Source: Ga0074130 sp035565355
GTDB lineage: Bacteria > Pseudomonadota > Gammaproteobacteria > Burkholderiales > Rhodocyclaceae
NCBI GenBank assembly: GCA_035565355.1
Contig: DATMSM010000041.1
Coordinates: 1-16,073, forward strand
Reading direction: 5' to 3'
Length of the DNA: 16,073 nt
Made by a program: the position numbers and the translations under genes. The notes under the pieces are model-generated. The model was not told where the DNA came from and ran no database searches. It worked only from the letters and a program-made list of their open reading frames with translations. The stretch's first letter is position 1. The number at the start of each line of letters is the position of its first letter. Shown one piece after another: positions 1 through 7,360 of the stretch.

Positions 1-1
1 G

Positions 2-277
2 GTCAAGCCGACACCGCCCGTGGCGCCTGTCGCACCCGTGGTGCGCAGCACCCGGCCGCTGACGCCGGGGCAGGGTTATCTTGTGCAAATGGGTGTATTC
101 AGTAATATCGCCAATGCCGAAGAGCTGAAGGGCAGGCTCGATAAGGCTGGTATTCCCGCCCACATTGAAGCGCGCGTCCAGGTCGGACCGTTCAAGAACA
201 AGGTCGAGGCCGAGGCGGCGCAGAAGAAGCTCGCCCAGATGGGCTTGTCCGGTTTGCTGCTTTCTCCGAGGAAATAA
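2..277 (+). CDS. SPOR-domain protein, C-terminal part (5' end outside window)
   Basis: The reading frame is open from the first bases of the window, so the true start lies upstream. The visible 91 residues begin with a Pro/Val/Ala-rich linker and then a SPOR-like domain: GYLVQMGVFSNIANAEELKG, a second half with VQVGPFKNKVEAEAAQKKL, and a short tail ending SPRK. SPOR domains bind septal peptidoglycan lacking stem peptides, and the proteins are usually anchored in the inner membrane with the domain in the periplasm (DedD, FtsN and similar proteins). The Pro-rich linker fits this plan, but the anchor is not visible, so I cannot name the protein. The stop is 2 nt before fliW, which suggests cotranscription. 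Confidence 0.85.
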   Translation, partial: VKPTPPVAPVAPVVRSTRPLTPGQGYLVQMGVFSNIANAEELKGRLDKAGIPAHIEARVQVGPFKNKVEAEAAQKKLAQMGLSGLLLSPRK

Positions 278-279
278 TC

Positions 280-705
280 ATGACGATTAAAATCAACAGT
301 AGCCGCTTTGGCAGTATTGAAGTCGCAGAGGACAAGACGATCGAGTTTCCGCAAGGCCTGGCCGGCTTCGAGGAACTGCGGCGCTTTGCCTTCCTGCACC
401 CCGAAAGCGACGCACCGAAATACCATATCCTGCAATCGATGGAAGATGCGGACGTGGCTTTCTCCGTCGCCGATCCGGCCATTTTCGGCTTCAGCTACGA
501 GATCGCGCTGGACGATAATCAGAGTGCGCTGCTCGGTCAGACGGATGCCCCCGATGCCGTTGCCGACGATGTGGTGCTGGTGATCCTTGCCAAGGACAAC
601 GATAATGCGCCTCTGCGCGCCGTGCTCAAGGCGCCGCTGATTATCAACCTGAAGACCCGGCGCGGCATACAGCACACGTTTACGCGCCTCGACTACACGC
701 TGTAG
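280..705 (+). CDS. fliW: Flagellar assembly factor FliW
   Basis: The 141-residue protein has FliW features: an N-terminal strand region with FGSIEVAEDKTIEFPQGLAGFEE, a middle ILQSMEDADVAFSVADP block, and the C-terminal APLIINLKTRRGIQHTF signature. FliW is known to bind flagellin and the RNA-binding regulator CsrA, linking flagellin export to csrA-controlled translation; it acts in the cytoplasm. Length is close to the usual 130-150 residues. The ATG follows a GAGGAA ribosome binding site and lies 2 nt after the SPOR gene stop. No flagellin, csrA or other flagellar gene is in the window, so the gene sits apart from its expected partners. Identification by family resemblance is firm; its role in this organism is inferred. 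Confidence 0.93.
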   Translation: MTIKINSSRFGSIEVAEDKTIEFPQGLAGFEELRRFAFLHPESDAPKYHILQSMEDADVAFSVADPAIFGFSYEIALDDNQSALLGQTDAPDAVADDVVLVILAKDNDNAPLRAVLKAPLIINLKTRRGIQHTFTRLDYTL

Positions 706-727
706 TCCCTTTTTCGCTGGAGCTCCC

Positions 728-1108
728 ATGTCCCGCAAGATCATTTCTACGCCGCATGCGCCCGCTGCGATCGGTACCTATTCCCAGGCCGTGCAGGTCG
801 GTGACTTCGTCTATATGTCGGGCCAGATCGGCCTGGAACCCAGCACCATGAAGATGGTTGACGGCATCGAGGCCGAGATTGTGCGCGTCTTCGAGAATCT
901 CAAGGCCGTGGCCGAGGCCGCCGGCGCCACGCTCGATCATGCCGTCAAGTTCAATATCTACCTGACCGATCTGGGCAACTTCGCCAAGGTCAACGAGATC
1001 ATGGCCACCTACCTGCAGCAGCCTTATCCGGCGCGTGCCGCCATCGGCGTGGCGGCGCTGCCGCGCGGTGCCCAGGTCGAGGCGGAAGCCGTTCTCTATC
1101 TGGGCTGA
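728..1108 (+). CDS. ridA: RidA family reactive imine/enamine deaminase
   Basis: The 126-residue protein is a typical RidA (YjgF/YER057c/UK114) member: an N-terminal APAAIGTYSQAVQVG segment, the central YMSGQIGLEP strand, and the C-terminal PARAAIGVAALPRGAQVEAE signature. The expected substrate-binding Arg is at about residue 103, with Glu residues at about 118-120. RidA hydrolyses reactive 2-aminoacrylate and related enamines released by PLP enzymes, protecting cytoplasmic enzymes; it acts as a trimer. Length is that of the family. The ATG is preceded by GGAG six bases upstream. It lies 22 nt after fliW and 7 nt before recG, so it is probably in the same transcript. Subfamily assignment within RidA is less certain than the family. 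Confidence 0.93.
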   Translation: MSRKIISTPHAPAAIGTYSQAVQVGDFVYMSGQIGLEPSTMKMVDGIEAEIVRVFENLKAVAEAAGATLDHAVKFNIYLTDLGNFAKVNEIMATYLQQPYPARAAIGVAALPRGAQVEAEAVLYLG

Positions 1109-1115
1109 ACCCCGC

Positions 1116-3212
1116 ATGGCCGGTCGCAAGCCGACGGAGACCGGCCCGCTTGCGCCAGCGGCGAGCTCGCTGGCGGGCTTGCCCGGCATCAACAGCGCGA
1201 CTGCCGCCAAACTGGGCAAGCTCGGCCTGCGCAGCAATGAGGATTTGGCCTTACACCTGCCGCTGCGCTTCGAGGACGAGACCTTCATCACGCCGGTGGC
1301 AGCGGCCCCACATGGCGTCAACGTACAGTGCGAGGTCACCGTCCTCAGCAGCGAGGTTGCTTTCCGGCCGCGCCGCCAGCTGGTGGCGAAGACACGCGAC
1401 GGTGCCGGCGATCTGCTGGTGCTGCGTTTCCTGAATTTTTATCCGAGCCAGCAGAAACAGCTGCAGCCGGGTGCGCGCCTGCGCGTCTTCGGCGAGATAC
1501 GCAACGGTTTCTTCGGCGCGGAGATGGTGCATCCGCGTTGTCAGCGCGCCGAGGAAAATGAAGGACTGCCGCAGACGCTGACGCCGGTCTATCCCACCAC
1601 CGCCGGTGTCGGCCAGGCAACCCTGCGTCGCCTGATCGAGCGCGCGCTCAAGACTGCTGACCTGTCCGAGACCCTGCCCGAAGCCTTGCTCAAGCAGCAC
1701 CAGCTCGCCCCGTTCGCGGACAGCGTGCAGTTGCTGCACCAGCCGCCGCCCGCCGCCTTCGGTGAGTCGCTTGACCGTGTCCAGCAGAAAGCCTGGCAGC
1801 GCGTGCGTTTCGACGAGTTGCTGGCACAGCAGATCTCGCTGCGCCAGGCGTATGTGCGGCGGCGCGAGCACGCGGCGCCGCGCCTGCCCGGGTCGGGGCA
1901 GTTGACTCAGGCCTTGCTCGCCAAGCTGCCGTTTGCACTGACGGCGGCGCAGCAGCGGGTTGTGGCCGAGATTGCCGCCGACCTCGCGCAGGCCCATCCC
2001 ATGCAGCGCCTGCTGCAGGGCGATGTGGGCAGCGGCAAGACCGTGGTCGCTGCACTGGCCATGCTGCAGGCGGTGGAGAACGGCTATCAGGCAGCGTTGA
2101 TGGCGCCGACCGAAATTCTGGCCGAACAGCATTACATCAAGCTGCGCGACTGGCTGCCGCCCTTGGGGCTGCAAGTGGCCTGGCTGACCGGCAGCCTGAA
2201 GAAGAAGGACAAGGAGGCGATGCTCGCTGCGGTGGCCGATGGCAGCGCGCAGGTCGTGGTCGGCACGCATGCCTTGATCGAGGCAACGGTCAGCTTTCAG
2301 CGCCTGGGTCTGGCGGTGGTGGACGAGCAGCATCGCTTTGGCGTGCGCCAACGCCTGGCGCTGCGTCAGAAGGTACAGGGCACGGGCAATGCTTCCGTGC
2401 ACCAGCTCATGATGTCGGCGACGCCGATTCCGCGCACGCTGGCGATGAGCTTCTATGCCGATCTCGATGTGTCCTTGATCGACGAATTGCCCCCCGGACG
2501 CACGCCTGTGCGCACCCGCCTCGTCGCTTCCGGCAAGCGCGATCAGGTGGTCGGTCGCGTGCACGAAGCCTGCAAGTCCGGCCGCCAGGCTTACTGGGTC
2601 TGTCCGCTGATCGAGGAAAGCGAGACGCTGGACTTGCAGACCGCCATCGATACCTATGAGACGCTATGCAGCGAGCTGCCGGACATCCGTGTCGGCCTGG
2701 TGCACGGGCGCATGAAGCCGGATGAAAAGTCGGCGACAATGGAGGCTTTCGGGCGCAACGAAATCCAGTTGCTGGTGTCTACCACCGTGATCGAGGTCGG
2801 CGTGGATGTGCCGAACTCGACCTTGATGGTGATCGAGCATGCCGAACGCTTCGGCCTGTCGCAGCTGCATCAGTTGCGCGGGCGAGTGGGGCGCGGCGCG
2901 GCCGAGTCGGAATGCATACTGCTGTATGCGCCGCCGCTGGGGGAGCTGGCGCGGGCGCGACTGAAAGTGATTTACGAGAATACGGACGGTTTCGAGATCG
3001 CGCGCCAGGATCTGCAGTTGCGCGGTCCCGGCGAGTTCATCGGCGCGCGCCAGAGCGGCCTGCCCATGCTCAAGTATGCCGATCTCGAAGACCCGGTACT
3101 GATCGAAGCGGCGCGCAGCGCGGCCGAAACGATGTTGAAGGATTATCCGGCCCATGCCGAGCGCCATCTACAGCGCTGGCTGGCCGGTGCGGAAGAGTTG
3201 TTGAAGGCATGA
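1116..3212 (+). CDS. recG: ATP-dependent DNA helicase RecG
   Basis: RecG remodels stalled replication forks and branch-migrates Holliday junctions. The 698-residue protein starting at ATG 1116 matches the family length of about 690. In order: an N-terminal helical region with a LPGINSATAAKLGKLGL motif, an OB-fold wedge domain (about 65-140), and a superfamily 2 helicase core. Visible motifs are Walker A GDVGSGKT (302-309), PTEILAEQH, the DEQH box (403-406), MSATPIPRT (433-441), GLVHGRMKPDEK, STTVIEVGVDVP and QLRGRVGRG (586-594). The frame is open 81 nt further upstream, but that would overlap ridA and adds a basic, low-complexity extension, so 1116 was preferred. It ends in an ATGA overlap with ubiC. 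RecG next to ubi genes is an unremarkable housekeeping association. Confidence 0.97.
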   Translation: MAGRKPTETGPLAPAASSLAGLPGINSATAAKLGKLGLRSNEDLALHLPLRFEDETFITPVAAAPHGVNVQCEVTVLSSEVAFRPRRQLVAKTRDGAGDLLVLRFLNFYPSQQKQLQPGARLRVFGEIRNGFFGAEMVHPRCQRAEENEGLPQTLTPVYPTTAGVGQATLRRLIERALKTADLSETLPEALLKQHQLAPFADSVQLLHQPPPAAFGESLDRVQQKAWQRVRFDELLAQQISLRQAYVRRREHAAPRLPGSGQLTQALLAKLPFALTAAQQRVVAEIAADLAQAHPMQRLLQGDVGSGKTVVAALAMLQAVENGYQAALMAPTEILAEQHYIKLRDWLPPLGLQVAWLTGSLKKKDKEAMLAAVADGSAQVVVGTHALIEATVSFQRLGLAVVDEQHRFGVRQRLALRQKVQGTGNASVHQLMMSATPIPRTLAMSFYADLDVSLIDELPPGRTPVRTRLVASGKRDQVVGRVHEACKSGRQAYWVCPLIEESETLDLQTAIDTYETLCSELPDIRVGLVHGRMKPDEKSATMEAFGRNEIQLLVSTTVIEVGVDVPNSTLMVIEHAERFGLSQLHQLRGRVGRGAAESECILLYAPPLGELARARLKVIYENTDGFEIARQDLQLRGPGEFIGARQSGLPMLKYADLEDPVLIEAARSAAETMLKDYPAHAERHLQRWLAGAEELLKA

Positions 3213-3778
3213 GCAAGAACAGAATCGACAGTCGGGGTCCTGATGCGGGTGGGTGGCTGCCGCGTGCGCCGCAGTCCCTGCCGCCCGCATTGCGGCAGTG
3301 GCTGACGGAAACGGGTTCATTGACGCAGCGTGTGCTGAACAGCTGCAGCGCTGCGCAGCCCTTCAGCCTGCAACTGCTGCGGCGCGGCTTTGCACCGGCG
3401 CATCGCGACGAGCTGCCCTTGCTCGGCCAGCACGATCGCGCTCGTGTGCGCGAGATCCTGCTCAAGCGTGGCGATACGCCGCTGGTGTTCGCGCACTCGG
3501 TGATCTCGCACCGCGACCTCAAGGGCGCATGGGCGGTGCTCGACGGCATCGGCGGACGCTCGCTGGGCAGCGTCCTGTTCCATGACCATACGGTGAAGCG
3601 CGGCCCCTTGCACTACCGCCGCATCGATGCGCGCCACCCGCTGTTTGCCAAGGCCCTGCCCTGGTGCGGTGCGCGGCAACCGATTGAACTGTGGGCGCGC
3701 CGCGCCATGTTCGAGCGACGCGGGCGCCCCCTGATCGTGACAGAAGTTTTTTTGCCGGAAGTCAGCCATGACCTTTGA
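3209..3778 (+). CDS. ubiC: Chorismate lyase UbiC
   Basis: UbiC cleaves chorismate to 4-hydroxybenzoate and pyruvate, the first committed step of ubiquinone synthesis, in the cytoplasm. The 189-residue product has the conserved blocks VREILLKRGDTPLVFAHSVI, LGSVLFHDHTV and RPLIVTEVFLPEV. These align with the E. coli enzyme, placing the substrate-binding Arg at about residue 81 (E. coli Arg76) and the catalytic-site Glu at about 179 (Glu155). It is about 24 residues longer than E. coli UbiC, mostly at the N-terminus and between blocks. The ATG overlaps the recG stop (ATGA), and the 3' end overlaps ubiA by 11 nt, so translation is probably coupled on both sides. Confidence 0.93.
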   Translation: MSKNRIDSRGPDAGGWLPRAPQSLPPALRQWLTETGSLTQRVLNSCSAAQPFSLQLLRRGFAPAHRDELPLLGQHDRARVREILLKRGDTPLVFAHSVISHRDLKGAWAVLDGIGGRSLGSVLFHDHTVKRGPLHYRRIDARHPLFAKALPWCGARQPIELWARRAMFERRGRPLIVTEVFLPEVSHDL

Positions 3779-4649
3779 AGCGCTCAAGCAGAAACTGGAT
3801 GTGTACGAACGGCTGATGCGGCTGGACAAGCCGATCGGCATTCTGCTGCTGTTATGGCCGACGCTGTGGGCGCTATGGGCGGTGAGCTGGGGAGAGCCGC
3901 CGCTGATGGTGGTGTGGATCTTTGTGTTCGGCACGGTGCTGATGCGCTCCGCCGGCTGCGTGATCAACGACTATGCCGACCGCGATTTCGACGGCCATGT
4001 AGCGCGCACCAAAGATCGCCCCATGGCAACCGGTGCCGTGAGCCGGAAGGAAGCCCTGCTGCTGGCGGCGGGCTTGTCCTTCGTGTCCTTCTGCCTGATC
4101 CTGCCGCTCAATCGCACGGTCTGGCTGTTGTCGGTGCCGGCGCTGTTCCTGGCCGCCACCTATCCCTACACCAAGCGTTTCCTCGCGATTCCGCAGGCCT
4201 ATCTGGGGATAGCCTTCGGTTTCGGCATTCCGATGGCCTACGCCACGTTTCTGGAAATGGTGCCCTGGGGCGCTTGGCTGCTGCTGGCAGCCAATATTTT
4301 CTGGTGCATTGCCTACGATACTGAGTACGCGATGGTGGATCGCGACGACGACCTGAAGATAGGCATCAAGACCTCGGCCATCACCTTCGGGCGCTTCGAT
4401 GTGTTGGCGGTCATGTTCTGTTACGCCGTCGCCATCGGCCTGCTGGCATGGTTTGGCGCCCTGATGCGTTACGGCTATCCTTACTATGCAGGCCTTGGCG
4501 TTGCCGCGCTGATTGCCTGTTATCACTACCTCCTGATCCGCGGCCGCGAGCGCGACAAATGCTTCAAGGCCTTTCTGCATAACAACTGGCTGGGCGCAGC
4601 GGTGTTCGCCGGTTTTGTGGCTGAACTCAATTTCAAGGCCTGGCTGTGA
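3768..4649 (+). CDS. ubiA: 4-hydroxybenzoate polyprenyltransferase UbiA
   Basis: UbiA is the inner-membrane prenyltransferase that attaches the polyprenyl tail to 4-hydroxybenzoate. The 293-residue protein has the family length and a series of hydrophobic membrane segments. Both Mg-diphosphate binding motifs are intact: NDYADRDFD (67-75), followed by RTKDRPMATG, and YDTEYAMVDRDDDLKIG (183-199) with Asp184, Asp191 and Asp195. It starts 11 nt inside ubiC and its TGA overlaps the GTG start of the cyclase gene (GTGA). It follows the enzyme that makes its substrate and, one gene later, precedes the enzyme that uses its product. Prenyl chain length cannot be read from the sequence. Confidence 0.97.
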   Translation: MTFEALKQKLDVYERLMRLDKPIGILLLLWPTLWALWAVSWGEPPLMVVWIFVFGTVLMRSAGCVINDYADRDFDGHVARTKDRPMATGAVSRKEALLLAAGLSFVSFCLILPLNRTVWLLSVPALFLAATYPYTKRFLAIPQAYLGIAFGFGIPMAYATFLEMVPWGAWLLLAANIFWCIAYDTEYAMVDRDDDLKIGIKTSAITFGRFDVLAVMFCYAVAIGLLAWFGALMRYGYPYYAGLGVAALIACYHYLLIRGRERDKCFKAFLHNNWLGAAVFAGFVAELNFKAWL

Positions 4650-5839
4650 GCATCAAGGCCCCCCGGCTCGAATATGCCCTGCTGGCCGGCGTGGCGCTGC
4701 TGCTGGGCGGCATCGGCCTGTTCGCCACCTTCTGGATGCACCTGAACCAGACCAACGAGTCCGACCTGAAATATTTGCGTCACTCGCGCGAAGTCATCCA
4801 GAGCATGAATGAGTTCAAGATTGTCCTGCTCGAGCTGGAGCTCAGCGAGCGGGACTACCTCATCACCGGCCGCGATCCCTTTCTTGAAAACCACACCCGC
4901 TACTGGAACGAGCTGCTGCAACGACATCACGCGCTGAGCGAGATGGTCGCCGACAATCCGCAGCAGGCAGCGCGGGCCTATGCCTTGCAACCGCTCCTCA
5001 AGGCGCGTCTGGCTCTGAGCGAGCAACTGCTCGGCCAGCGTGATGATTATGGCTTGAGCGGCGCTCAGCCGCTGATTGCCCATGGTCTCGATCATGTACA
5101 CAATGGGCGCATCGACGAAGTGCTCAGGCAGATGCAGATTGAGGAGGCTCATCTTCTACAGGCCCGGCGGGACAAGTTCGACGTATCCATGGGCAAGCGC
5201 AAGAGCCTGGCCATGGCTAGCGTGGCGATCATTCTGGGCCTGCTGATTGCGCTGATGGCATGGGTGCGTCAGGAGTTGCAGCGGCGCCGTCGGCGCTTCC
5301 GGCAACTGAATCATTTCGCTCATATCGATCTCATTACCGGCCTGCCCAACCGCCGCCAGTTTCTGCTGACGGCCAGCACCATGCTGGCCTTGGCGCAGCG
5401 ACAGCAGAGCATGATCGCAGTCATGATGCTGGATCTGGACGGCTTCAAGGGCGTCAATGACAGCTACGGTCACGAAGTCGGGGACAAGTTGCTGCACGAG
5501 GTAGGGCGGCGCCTGCAGGCATCGATACGCGCCAGCGACCTGGTGGCGCGCTTCGGTGGCGACGAGTTCGCCATTGTCATGTCCGAGGCGGATAATCTTG
5601 ACCATGTGCGCGGGCTGGCCCAGAAACTGATCGATGCCATCTGCGCACCGTATGCGCTCGACGAGGGGCATTTCGATAGCGTCGGCATCAGCATCGGCAT
5701 TGCATTCTTTCCCGAGCACGGTGCTGATGTCGATACCTTGCTGCAGCACGCCGACCGTGCGCTCTACGCATCCAAGCGCACCGGCCGTCGCCGCTACACC
5801 GTTTACAACGCCACTCTCCCGGAAATGGAACAGGCATGA
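4646..5839 (+). CDS. Membrane diguanylate cyclase, CHASE3-GGDEF
   Basis: The 397-residue protein has a transmembrane segment at about 11-30, a periplasmic alpha-helical region (31-187) with the CHASE3-like motif ELSERDYLITGRDPFLENH, a second transmembrane segment (189-207), a basic linker, and a C-terminal GGDEF domain starting near DLITGLPNRRQF. The catalytic RFGGDEF is intact (GGDEF at 304-308), and an RxxD inhibitory site (RASD, 295-298) sits exactly five residues before it, so an active, product-inhibited cyclase making c-di-GMP is expected. The ligand of the sensor region is unknown. The start is GTG overlapping the ubiA stop; the stop overlaps the ubiD start (ATGA). No EAL domain is present. 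Membership of a ubi operon is unusual. Confidence 0.93.
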   Translation: MSIKAPRLEYALLAGVALLLGGIGLFATFWMHLNQTNESDLKYLRHSREVIQSMNEFKIVLLELELSERDYLITGRDPFLENHTRYWNELLQRHHALSEMVADNPQQAARAYALQPLLKARLALSEQLLGQRDDYGLSGAQPLIAHGLDHVHNGRIDEVLRQMQIEEAHLLQARRDKFDVSMGKRKSLAMASVAIILGLLIALMAWVRQELQRRRRRFRQLNHFAHIDLITGLPNRRQFLLTASTMLALAQRQQSMIAVMMLDLDGFKGVNDSYGHEVGDKLLHEVGRRLQASIRASDLVARFGGDEFAIVMSEADNLDHVRGLAQKLIDAICAPYALDEGHFDSVGISIGIAFFPEHGADVDTLLQHADRALYASKRTGRRRYTVYNATLPEMEQA

Positions 5840-7299
5840 AATACCGCGACCTGCGCGACTTCATCGCGCAACTAGAGCAACAGGGGGAATTGAAGCGCGT
5901 CGGCATCGAGGTCGATCCGGTCCTGGAGATGACCGAGATCTGCGACCGTACGCTGCGCGCCGGCGGACCCGCCATCCTGTTCGAGAAGCCCAAGGGGCAT
6001 AGCATTCCCGTACTCGGCAACCTGTTCGGCACGCCCAGGCGCGTCGCCATGGGCATGGGCGAGGATGATGTGATGGCCTTGCGCGAGGTCGGCAAGACCC
6101 TCTCAATGCTCAAGGAGCCCGAACCGCCCAAGGGACTCAAGGACGCATGGGACAAGTTGCCCATGCTGAAGCAGGTCTACAACATGGCGCCCAAGGTCCT
6201 GTCCTCGGCGCCGTGCCAGGATATCGTCTGGGAGGGCAAGGATGTCGATTTGTCGCGCCTGCCCATTCAAACCTGCTGGCCGGGTGATGCCGCGCCGCTG
6301 ATTACCTGGGGCTTGACTGTCACGCGCGGCCCGAACAAGACGCGCCAGAATCTGGGTATCTACCGCCAGCAAGTGATCGGGGCCAACAAGCTCATCATGC
6401 GCTGGCTCGCCCATCGCGGCGGTGCGCTGGATTTTCGCGACCATTGTGAAAAGAACCCGGGCCAGCCTTACCCTGTTGCCGTGGTGCTGGGCTGCGATCC
6501 GGCCACCATCCTGGGCGCGGTGACACCGGTGCCCGATACCCTGTCCGAATATCAGTTCGCGGGCCTGTTGCGCGGCAGCAAGACCGAGCTGGTCAAGTGC
6601 ATCGGTTCCGATCTACAGGTGCCCGCGTATGCCGAAATTGTGCTCGAGGGCGTGATCCACCCCGGCGAGACGGCGCCCGAAGGGCCTTACGGCGACCACA
6701 CCGGCTACTACAACGAGGTCGCCGAGTTCCCTGTATTTACGGTCGAACGCATCACGCATCGCCGCGACCCGATCTACCATTCGACGTACACTGGCAAGCC
6801 GCCAGACGAGCCGGCCATGCTCGGCGTTGCGCTCAACGAAGTGTTCGTGCCGTTGCTGCAGAAGCAGTTTCCGGAGATCGTCGACTTCTATCTTCCGCCC
6901 GAGGGCTGCTCCTATCGCATGGCGGTGGTGAGCATGAAGAAACAGTATGCGGGCCATGCCAAGCGCGTGATGTTCGGTATCTGGAGTTTCCTGCGCCAGT
7001 TCATGTACACCAAGTTCATCATCGTCACCGACGACGATGTGGATGTGCGCGACTGGAAGGAAGTGATGTGGGCGCTGACCACGCGCGTTGATGCCGCACG
7101 CGACACCCTGATCGTCGAGCACACGCCGATCGACTATCTCGACTTCGCTTCGCCCGTGTCGGGCCTGGGCAGCAAGATGGGCATAGACGCCACCAACAAG
7201 TGGCCGGGCGAAACCACGCGCGAATGGGGCCGCCCCATCGTCATGGACGATGCCGTCAAGCAGCGCGTCGATGCGCTGTGGGATCAGTTGGGGCTGTGA
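5836..7299 (+). CDS. ubiD: 4-hydroxy-3-polyprenylbenzoate decarboxylase UbiD
   Basis: UbiD removes the carboxyl group of prenylated 4-hydroxybenzoate using prenylated FMN supplied by UbiX. The 487-residue protein is near the usual length (E. coli 497). Visible family blocks include TRGPNKTRQNLGIYRQQVIG (163-182), which contributes to cofactor and metal binding, and the PEGPYGDHTGYY motif (281-292) with the acidic active-site region. The end, KWPGETTREWGRPI, is also typical of the family. Its ATG overlaps the stop of the cyclase gene. ubiX is not in the window. It is the last gene of the plus-strand run and is followed after 17 nt by a terminator hairpin. Confidence 0.97.
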   Translation: MKYRDLRDFIAQLEQQGELKRVGIEVDPVLEMTEICDRTLRAGGPAILFEKPKGHSIPVLGNLFGTPRRVAMGMGEDDVMALREVGKTLSMLKEPEPPKGLKDAWDKLPMLKQVYNMAPKVLSSAPCQDIVWEGKDVDLSRLPIQTCWPGDAAPLITWGLTVTRGPNKTRQNLGIYRQQVIGANKLIMRWLAHRGGALDFRDHCEKNPGQPYPVAVVLGCDPATILGAVTPVPDTLSEYQFAGLLRGSKTELVKCIGSDLQVPAYAEIVLEGVIHPGETAPEGPYGDHTGYYNEVAEFPVFTVERITHRRDPIYHSTYTGKPPDEPAMLGVALNEVFVPLLQKQFPEIVDFYLPPEGCSYRMAVVSMKKQYAGHAKRVMFGIWSFLRQFMYTKFIIVTDDDVDVRDWKEVMWALTTRVDAARDTLIVEHTPIDYLDFASPVSGLGSKMGIDATNKWPGETTREWGRPIVMDDAVKQRVDALWDQLGL

Positions 7300-7316
7300 T
7301 GCCCCGGATGGAATAG

Positions 7317-7344
7317 AAAAGGGCGGCTCTAGGGCCGCCCTTTT
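7317..7344. terminator. Bidirectional intrinsic terminator between ubiD and metE
   Basis: A perfect 7-bp GC stem, GGGCGGC (7321-7327) and GCCGCCC (7334-7340), with a 6-nt loop is flanked by AAAA on the left and TTTTT on the right. It therefore reads as a rho-independent terminator in both directions. It lies 17 nt after the ubiD stop and about 16 nt after the metE stop on the other strand, serving both convergent transcripts. Confidence 0.9.
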
Positions 7345-7360
7345 TACTTCATGCCTTGCT

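Noticed and set aside
1035..1115. Upstream in-frame start for recG
   Set aside because: Overlaps ridA and would add a 27-residue basic extension not seen in RecG; ATG 1116 gives the family length.
1251..2564. Long minus-strand open frame (437 codons) opposite recG
   Set aside because: Antisense to a fully conserved RecG core; His/Gln/Arg-rich composition is typical of the complement of a GC-rich gene, and there is no domain.
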